From NCBI GenBank assembly GCA_903938205.1, contig CAJACJ010000435.1, forward strand, positions 1 through 5,031: 5,031 bases of DNA. The letters run 5' to 3'. A model generated the notes under the pieces. That model saw only the letters and a program-made list of their open reading frames with translations. It was not told the origin of the DNA and made no database searches. This document shows positions 1 through 5,031 of the stretch, one piece after another. Source of the DNA: an uncultured bacterium. Lineage in GTDB: Bacteria > Planctomycetota > Phycisphaerae > Phycisphaerales > SM1A02. A program made the position numbers and the translations under genes. Within the stretch, counting starts at the first letter, position 1. Each line of letters opens with the position of its first letter.

Positions 1-264
1 ATCAGAATCAATTGTTCCAGGCGAATTTGGAATGCCAATTCCGTGATTGGTCGCAAGCCCACTGCGCGGACGAACCTGTCCTTCCCAACCAACGGGCAGC
101 GCCATGGCGAAACCGCATGCGACACGGACAATATCCCCCGGCTGAATTACAACATCTTTTTCAAGACACGCGTAAAGATCCATACCCGCGGCGTGCGCGC
201 TTTGATACTTGGGCAATGTCGCGGCGGCGTGAATACGTTTCAGTTGTAGAACTATGTTTGCCAC
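1..264 (-). CDS. dut: dUTPase (deoxyuridine 5'-triphosphate nucleotidohydrolase), C-terminus cut by window edge
   Basis: This enzyme hydrolyses dUTP to dUMP and pyrophosphate in the cytoplasm, keeping uracil out of DNA and supplying dUMP for thymidylate synthesis. The visible 88 residues carry three of the five trimeric dUTPase motifs: AAGMDLYA (residues 25-32, with the metal-coordinating Asp29), RPRSGLA (65-71), and NHGIGIPNSPGTIDSD (73-88), which breaks off just before the usual Y-R/Q-G. About 60 residues with motifs 4 and 5 should lie left of the window. The start is taken as GTG at 264..262. It is the only usual start codon between the in-frame TGA at 282..280 and the conserved LKRIH strand, and it gives a normal-length N-terminus (MANIVLQLKRIH). 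No clear Shine-Dalgarno precedes it. The gene lies 35 bp after bcp on the same strand, so it is probably cotranscribed. A Cys replaces the usual Thr in the V-P-T-G-like stretch (VACGF, 48-52). The family assignment is firm; the exact start is less so. Confidence 0.93.
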   Translation of the reverse strand, partial: MANIVLQLKRIHAAATLPKYQSAHAAGMDLYACLEKDVVIQPGDIVRVACGFAMALPVGWEGQVRPRSGLATNHGIGIPNSPGTIDSD

Positions 265-299
265 AACGGCAGAGTAGCGTCAAGACATTTTCGGCAAGA

Positions 300-860
300 T
301 CACTTTTTCGTGGCCTTGGTTTTTTTCTCTTGCACAGCAGCTTTCTTCACTGCTCGCTTTGTGGCCTTCACGCCCTTCTTCAAAGCGGTAATGGTTTCAG
401 CAACTTCCTTGGCATGCGCCTCCGGCTTCACCTTGTCCCAGCGGCGAATCACGGTGCAATCTGGCGCAATTAAAAATGTGGTTCGCACCACGCCCATGTA
501 TGGCTTTCCATAGTTAATTTTGCGCTGCCATACGCCCAACTTCATGGCGAAAGGCGCGCGCCCTAATTTGTCAGGCGTGTCCACAATCAATCGAAAGTCC
601 AATCCAAATTTCTCGGCGAACTTTGCGTGACTTTCAGCGCTGTCACTGCTCACGCCAAAAATTTTCGCGTCCAGTTTTTCAAATGTTTTTGAAAGATCGC
701 GGAACTCACAAGCCTCCAAGGTGCAACCCGGAGTGTCATCGCGCGGGTAGAAATAAATCACGCTGTAGTGACCTTTCAGATCACTCGAACCAAACGATTT
801 GCCCGCTGAATCTTTCAACAGGAATGCTGGAATTTTGGCACCAACTTTTAACAGCGGCAT
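300..860 (-). CDS. bcp: Bcp/PrxQ-type thioredoxin-dependent thiol peroxidase with a lysine-rich C-terminal tail
   Basis: This is a cytoplasmic peroxiredoxin of the Bcp/PrxQ subfamily that reduces H2O2 and organic hydroperoxides, usually recycled by thioredoxin. The 186-residue protein has the thioredoxin-like AhpC/TSA fold. The motif YFYPRDDTPGCTLEAC (residues 36-51) supplies the peroxidatic Cys46 and, five residues later, Cys51 in the position of the resolving Cys, matching the Cys45/Cys50 pair of E. coli Bcp. Arg126 in GVVRTTFLI (123-131) is the conserved active-site arginine. The catalytic domain ends near residue 158. Residues 160-186 are an added tail in which about 12 of 27 residues are Lys or Arg, mixed with Ala, Val and Thr; E. 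coli Bcp (about 156 residues) lacks such a tail. The ATG at 860 has an AAAGG ribosome site eight bases upstream. The gene starts 33 bp after dppD and ends 35 bp before dut on the same strand, so it is probably in the same operon. Confidence 0.95.
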   Translation of the reverse strand: MPLLKVGAKIPAFLLKDSAGKSFGSSDLKGHYSVIYFYPRDDTPGCTLEACEFRDLSKTFEKLDAKIFGVSSDSAESHAKFAEKFGLDFRLIVDTPDKLGRAPFAMKLGVWQRKINYGKPYMGVVRTTFLIAPDCTVIRRWDKVKPEAHAKEVAETITALKKGVKATKRAVKKAAVQEKKTKATKK

Positions 861-868
861 ATGAAGAA

Positions 869-873
869 CCTTT
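869..873 (-). promoter_or_regulatory. Ribosome binding site of bcp
   Basis: AAAGG on the minus strand, eight bases before the ATG at 860..858, lies in the 33-bp gap after dppD. It supports independent translation initiation of bcp within the operon and the chosen start. Confidence 0.55.
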
Positions 874-893
874 CGTGGCAGTCAGAAAAAGAA

Positions 894-2053
<1,160 letters not shown>

Positions 2054-2054
<1 letters not shown>

Positions 2055-3556
2055 TAATGGGCCGCCTTGCGAAGTTTGGGATCGATCGCGTCGCGCAACG
2101 CTTCGCCAAGCATATTGTAACTCAACACGCTTAGGAAAATGGCGACGCCAGGAAATACCGCCAACCACCAGACGAACGTTCCTGTGCTAGCCGTGGCGCT
2201 TGAAAGCAACTTGCCCCAACTGGCTTGTCCATCGGGACCAAGTCCTAGGTAGCTCAAAGTTGCTTCAATGCTAATTGCGGCGGCAATAGAAAAACTTGCG
2301 TCGACCAACACGGGTGTCACGCCGTTGGGCAACATGTGGCGGAATAAAATGGCGCGCAGTGGAAGGCCCACCGCTTGCGCGGCTTGTACAAATTCTTGCT
2401 TGCGAAGTTTCATGAACTCCGCGCGCGTGAAGCGCGCAGCGCCGGTCCACGAAAACATTCCAATGATGGCCATCATCATGTAGGTGTTGCGCGGCAGAAC
2501 TCCCGCGGCCACGATGAGCAAGAACAACACGGGAACCGCCATGAATATTTCCACTATGCGGAACAGCAATAAGTCAATCCAGCCGCCAAAATAACCCATG
2601 ATTGCGCCAATGGTCACGCCAATCAACACGGACAGTCCGGTGGAAACTAATCCAATCGAGATGGACAATCGGCACGCCCACAACATTTGCGCAAGCACGT
2701 CGCCACCAAGCGCGTCAGTGCCCATGATGGTGAATTTTTTTCCAAATGGCGTGCCCTTCCAACTTTCTAGATTGGGCAATTCCTCCACCATTGCACCCGG
2801 CGGCGCGGCCACCATGTCGCTGCGCGTGTAGAGCGGCGACCACGGAATAGGCGCCCACACGCAGCGGATTTTTCCAGCGGCTTCATTGTCCATGTAGCGC
2901 TCAAAGTTGATCAAGGTCGCGCCGCCCGCGCTCACGGAAATGCTTCCACTGATCGCGGCCACGACCAACGCGCTTGCCAAACGCTTCCACAGCGAGTCAA
3001 CCGATGGAATCCATGCCGCAACACATGCGGCTCCAAGTGAAATGACCGCCGCGATGGCCCAACCACCATTGTTGCCACGTGCCATTTCTTTCAGCCACGG
3101 TGCGCGCGATGATTCACTGGCCCATTCAATCAGCGTTGGCGCCAACACCACAATCACGCCCGCTTGAATCGCCGCCACAACAAACATTCCTGATCGTTGC
3201 GCGCGCGTGAGTGAACGTGGACCAATCAAAATCCATGGTGCGCCGACAAACACGCCAATCAATAAAATCCAATCTGTAGCCGTTAAATTGGCCAAAAGCG
3301 GCCACGATCGGCTGGTCACTTCCCCACTTGCGCCAATCTGTTCAATCATCCACGGATGTGAATTTGCGATCAGCGGCGCGAAGATGGCGAAGAACGCGAT
3401 CAAAGAAATCCAGAACAATCCAAAGCGCGCGCCGTTGCGTTTCAACACGCGGCTCCATGCATCGGCCCAGAAGCCTTTGGCACGTGTTTGCCCAACGCCG
3501 CGCATGGCGTCAATGCCAGAAATCATGCTTGGTGTTTCTTGATTGATCTCACTCAT
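2054..3556 (-). CDS. dppC: ABC transporter permease, DppC/OppC type, enlarged by an insert with extra membrane spans
   Basis: This is an inner-membrane permease subunit that would pair with DppB to form the translocation path. Of its 500 residues, the core matches the family: TM1 about 46-65, the GTDALGGDVLAQML element (279-292, usually GTDxLGRDV), then five spans at about 297-323, 330-354, 358-376, 415-436 and 462-482. The EAA loop that contacts the ATPase is at 388-411 (EFVQAAQAVGLP ... RHMLPN), and the C-terminus has the family ending RDAIDPKLR. Ordinary members are about 300 residues with roughly 40-60 residues between TM1 and GTD. Here that gap is about 213 residues and holds four further hydrophobic stretches (about 95-113, 121-142, 164-184, 192-210), then a hydrophilic segment with VWAPIPWSPLY (233-243). 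An even number of added spans would preserve core topology. The start at 3556 overlaps dppB by 8 bp and has a GGTGA element upstream; Met11 at 3526 is a weaker alternative. Family assignment is strong; the insert's role is unknown. Confidence 0.92.
2062..2068 (-). promoter_or_regulatory. Ribosome binding site of dppD, inside the end of dppC
   Basis: AAGGCGG on the minus strand, seven bases before the ATG at 2054..2052. It lies in the last codons of dppC, and the dppC stop shares one base with the dppD start (TAATG), a typical arrangement for translational coupling. It decides the dppD start against the longer option at 2168. Confidence 0.6.
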
Positions 3557-5031
3557 AGCTCACCCGTGGATCCGCGACCGCGTAGAGAATGTCGGCCAGC
3601 AACAACGCGAACACATTCACCGCCGCGATCATGAGCGTGTCGGCCAAAATTAAATCGCGATCATTGTTTGAAATGGCGTCTAAAATAAGGCTGCCCATTC
3701 CAGGCACGCTGAAGATGCGCTCCACCACAACGCTGCCGCCCAACATGGCTGGGAAAATTCCAACGAACATGGTGATCAACGGCAACAAACTATTTCGAAA
3801 CACGTGGCGGACCACCACATCATTGCGAGCCACGCCCTTTGCTTTGGCGGTGCGCACATAATCGGCGCTCAGATTGTCCAACATGCTGGCGCGAGTCTGC
3901 TTGGAAAGAATGGCGAAAGAGCCGTATGTCAGGCACAAAACAGGAAGTGCAATGTGCCACACCAGGTCAAGAAGCCAGCCGGTTTTCCAAATACCCGCGA
4001 CATTGGTGCTAGGCAAAAATGCCATTGTGTCCGCAGTGGTGTCATGCAAACCGCTCACAGGAAATAAACCAAGATATTGATTGTTGGCAAGGAAACCAAT
4101 CGCAAAGACGCCAGCAAGCACTGTGGGGATTGAATACAGCGAAAGGTACAAAACGCCCGTCAGGGTGTCGAACCAACTTCCGCGGCGCACGCTTGCAATC
4201 ACACCTGTAGGAACCGCGATCAAATATGAAATTGGAAATGCAATCAAGTTGATCAGCAATGTCACTGGCAACGCTTCAATGATCAAGTCCCACACTGGGC
4301 GATTCTTGGAAAACGCCACGCCAAAGTCGGAGGTGTCAAGCGAAACAAGATTTGGAATAATTGGGAATCCGCTTTTTGGATATGGCTGCGCCAAGAACGC
4401 GATGGTGGCGCGCTGACGAGTCTCTTCCGCGAGCGCCCAATTCGTATCCATAGTTTTTGCGGCAGCGAACAATTTGGCGCGCGCAAGAGCAAGTTGCTCC
4501 ACGCGCTGCGGACTCGCATCTTTTTGCGCGGCCGCTTGCGCGGCATCAAGCACAATCAAAACATCCGCAAAGTCATTGGGCTTGGCGCCACCCTTGCCAT
4601 CAAGGCGATCAACAAGCGGCGCGCCAACCGCGCGCGCAACATCCGCCAACGCGTCGCGAAACAAACGCACCGAACCAACATAACTACGACGCGCACCCTC
4701 GGCATCTCGCTGAAGCCCTTTAAACTCGGGAATTTGGCTCTCATCTGTGCTTGGCGTAAACACCACGCTTGGCATGGCTGGCGGGGGAAACACCTGCGGC
4801 AACGACGGCTCAGGAATGGGCCGCGGCACACTCACGCGCTCGCCACTCAACATTCGCAAATCACGCGTGCCAAACTTGATCGGTGAAATACTGCTTAACC
4901 AACGACCGTATTGCACAATCACTGGCTCGCTTAAACCGTAGCGATCTTCCAAATACGCCTGCTGCTGCGCAATGCCTGTTGTGTTGCCTTGACCACCAGC
5001 GGCTTGCATGGACGCTCCAATTCCACCTGGC
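3549..5031 (-). CDS. dppB: ABC transporter permease, DppB/OppB type, with a large external insert; N-terminus cut by window edge
   Basis: This is an inner-membrane permease subunit of a peptide-type importer. The frame is open to the right edge, and its first visible residues are PGGIGASMQ, in the place of the family's PGDP segment just after TM1. The first 30 or so residues with TM1 are therefore outside, and the in-frame ATG at 5009 is probably internal. Counting that Met as 1: the RYGLSEPVIVQYGRWL element is at 23-38, the pre-core segment SDFGVAFSKNRPV at 227-239, and five spans lie at about 244-272, 283-308, 348-368, 404-428 and 452-478. The EAA loop is at 383-410 (DYVRTAKAKGV ... RNSLLP), and the protein ends in the family's ADPRVSYE. 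Residues 49-218 are an insertion of about 170 residues in the TM1-TM2 loop: a proline-rich segment (62-80, nine Pro) and then alanine-rich, charged, probably helical sequence (98-205). Usual length is 300-340; at least 493 residues are seen here. Confidence 0.92.
   Translation of the reverse strand, partial: PGGIGASMQAAGGQGNTTGIAQQQAYLEDRYGLSEPVIVQYGRWLSSISPIKFGTRDLRMLSGERVSVPRPIPEPSLPQVFPPPAMPSVVFTPSTDESQIPEFKGLQRDAEGARRSYVGSVRLFRDALADVARAVGAPLVDRLDGKGGAKPNDFADVLIVLDAAQAAAQKDASPQRVEQLALARAKLFAAAKTMDTNWALAEETRQRATIAFLAQPYPKSGFPIIPNLVSLDTSDFGVAFSKNRPVWDLIIEALPVTLLINLIAFPISYLIAVPTGVIASVRRGSWFDTLTGVLYLSLYSIPTVLAGVFAIGFLANNQYLGLFPVSGLHDTTADTMAFLPSTNVAGIWKTGWLLDLVWHIALPVLCLTYGSFAILSKQTRASMLDNLSADYVRTAKAKGVARNDVVVRHVFRNSLLPLITMFVGIFPAMLGGSVVVERIFSVPGMGSLILDAISNNDRDLILADTLMIAAVNVFALLLADILYAVADPRVSYE
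3559..3565 (-). promoter_or_regulatory. Possible ribosome binding site of dppC, inside the end of dppB
   Basis: GGGTGAG on the minus strand, immediately before the ATG at 3556..3554. Its GGTGA part matches the distal end of the extended Shine-Dalgarno sequence, for which short spacing is expected. It lies within dppB coding sequence, whose stop is 8 bp inside dppC, so coupled translation is likely. Confidence 0.4.

Noticed and set aside
259..283. Promoter-like TTGACG (283..278) with a CATAGT-like box in the bcp-dut gap
   Set aside because: The spacing is too long (about 19-20 bases), the -10 match is weak, and the transcript would start inside the dut coding region, beyond its start codon.
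12..473. Plus-strand open frame of 153 codons spanning dut and bcp
   Set aside because: It is antisense to two clearly recognised genes (dUTPase motifs 1-3 and Bcp C-terminal part), has no recognisable domain, and its composition is that of a reverse-strand shadow.
2055..2168. Longer DppD start at ATG 2168
   Set aside because: The extra 38 residues are dppC codons read in another frame. The ATG at 2054 has a Shine-Dalgarno-like element and a coupled TAATG junction, and begins close to the family N-terminus.
2421..2437. GCGCGC-GTGAA-GCGCGC inverted repeat
   Set aside because: It lies inside the dppC core coding region (Arg/Ala-rich codons around residue 375), has no T-run, and is explained by codon choice rather than by a terminator.
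4494..4886. Plus-strand open frames opposite the DppB insert, and minus-strand frames at 4283..4555 and 4556..4831
   Set aside because: These arise from the alanine-rich, GCG-rich codons of the insert read in other frames. The DppB frame runs uninterrupted through the region to conserved sequence on both sides.
5007..5009. ATG at 5009 as the true start of dppB
   Set aside because: The frame stays open to the window edge with PGGIGAS before this Met, matching the segment after TM1 of DppB. Starting here would leave the permease without TM1.

Overview
All five genes in this window lie on the minus strand, so they read from the right edge to the left, and they are packed tightly enough to be one transcription unit. 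In order of transcription they are: a dipeptide/oligopeptide ABC permease of the DppB/OppB type (3549..5031, 5' end cut by the window edge); a second permease of the DppC/OppC type (2054..3556); an ATPase of the DppD/OppD type (894..2054); a Bcp-type thioredoxin-dependent peroxiredoxin (300..860); and dUTPase (1..264, C-terminal part cut by the window edge). Junctions are an 8-bp overlap (dppB/dppC), a 1-bp TAATG overlap (dppC/dppD), a 33-bp gap (dppD/bcp) and a 35-bp gap (bcp/dut). I see no stretch over 300 bases without a gene, and no RNA gene, mobile element, CRISPR array or convincing terminator.

The two permeases and the ATPase would form most of an inner-membrane importer for peptides or a related solute. 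The substrate-binding protein and the second ATPase (DppF/OppF) usual for this family are not in the window. The position after dppD, where the second ATPase often lies, holds bcp and dut. These are housekeeping genes for peroxide removal and for keeping dUTP out of DNA. Their link to the transporter looks positional rather than functional.

The unusual feature is the architecture of the transporter. Both permeases are about 500 residues instead of the usual 300-340. The extra length sits at the same place in both, in the external loop between TM1 and the permease core. In DppB the insert appears soluble, with a proline-rich segment followed by alanine-rich helices. In DppC it appears to carry four extra membrane spans. 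The ATPase has an extra segment before its signature motif and has lost most of the cysteines of the C-terminal Fe-S motif often seen in the family. The Bcp has a lysine/alanine-rich tail.

The organism is a bacterium of moderate GC content. Enlarged Dpp permeases and lysine-rich tails would fit the Planctomycetes or related groups, but this is a recollection-based inference with low confidence. Nothing in the window fixes the taxonomy.
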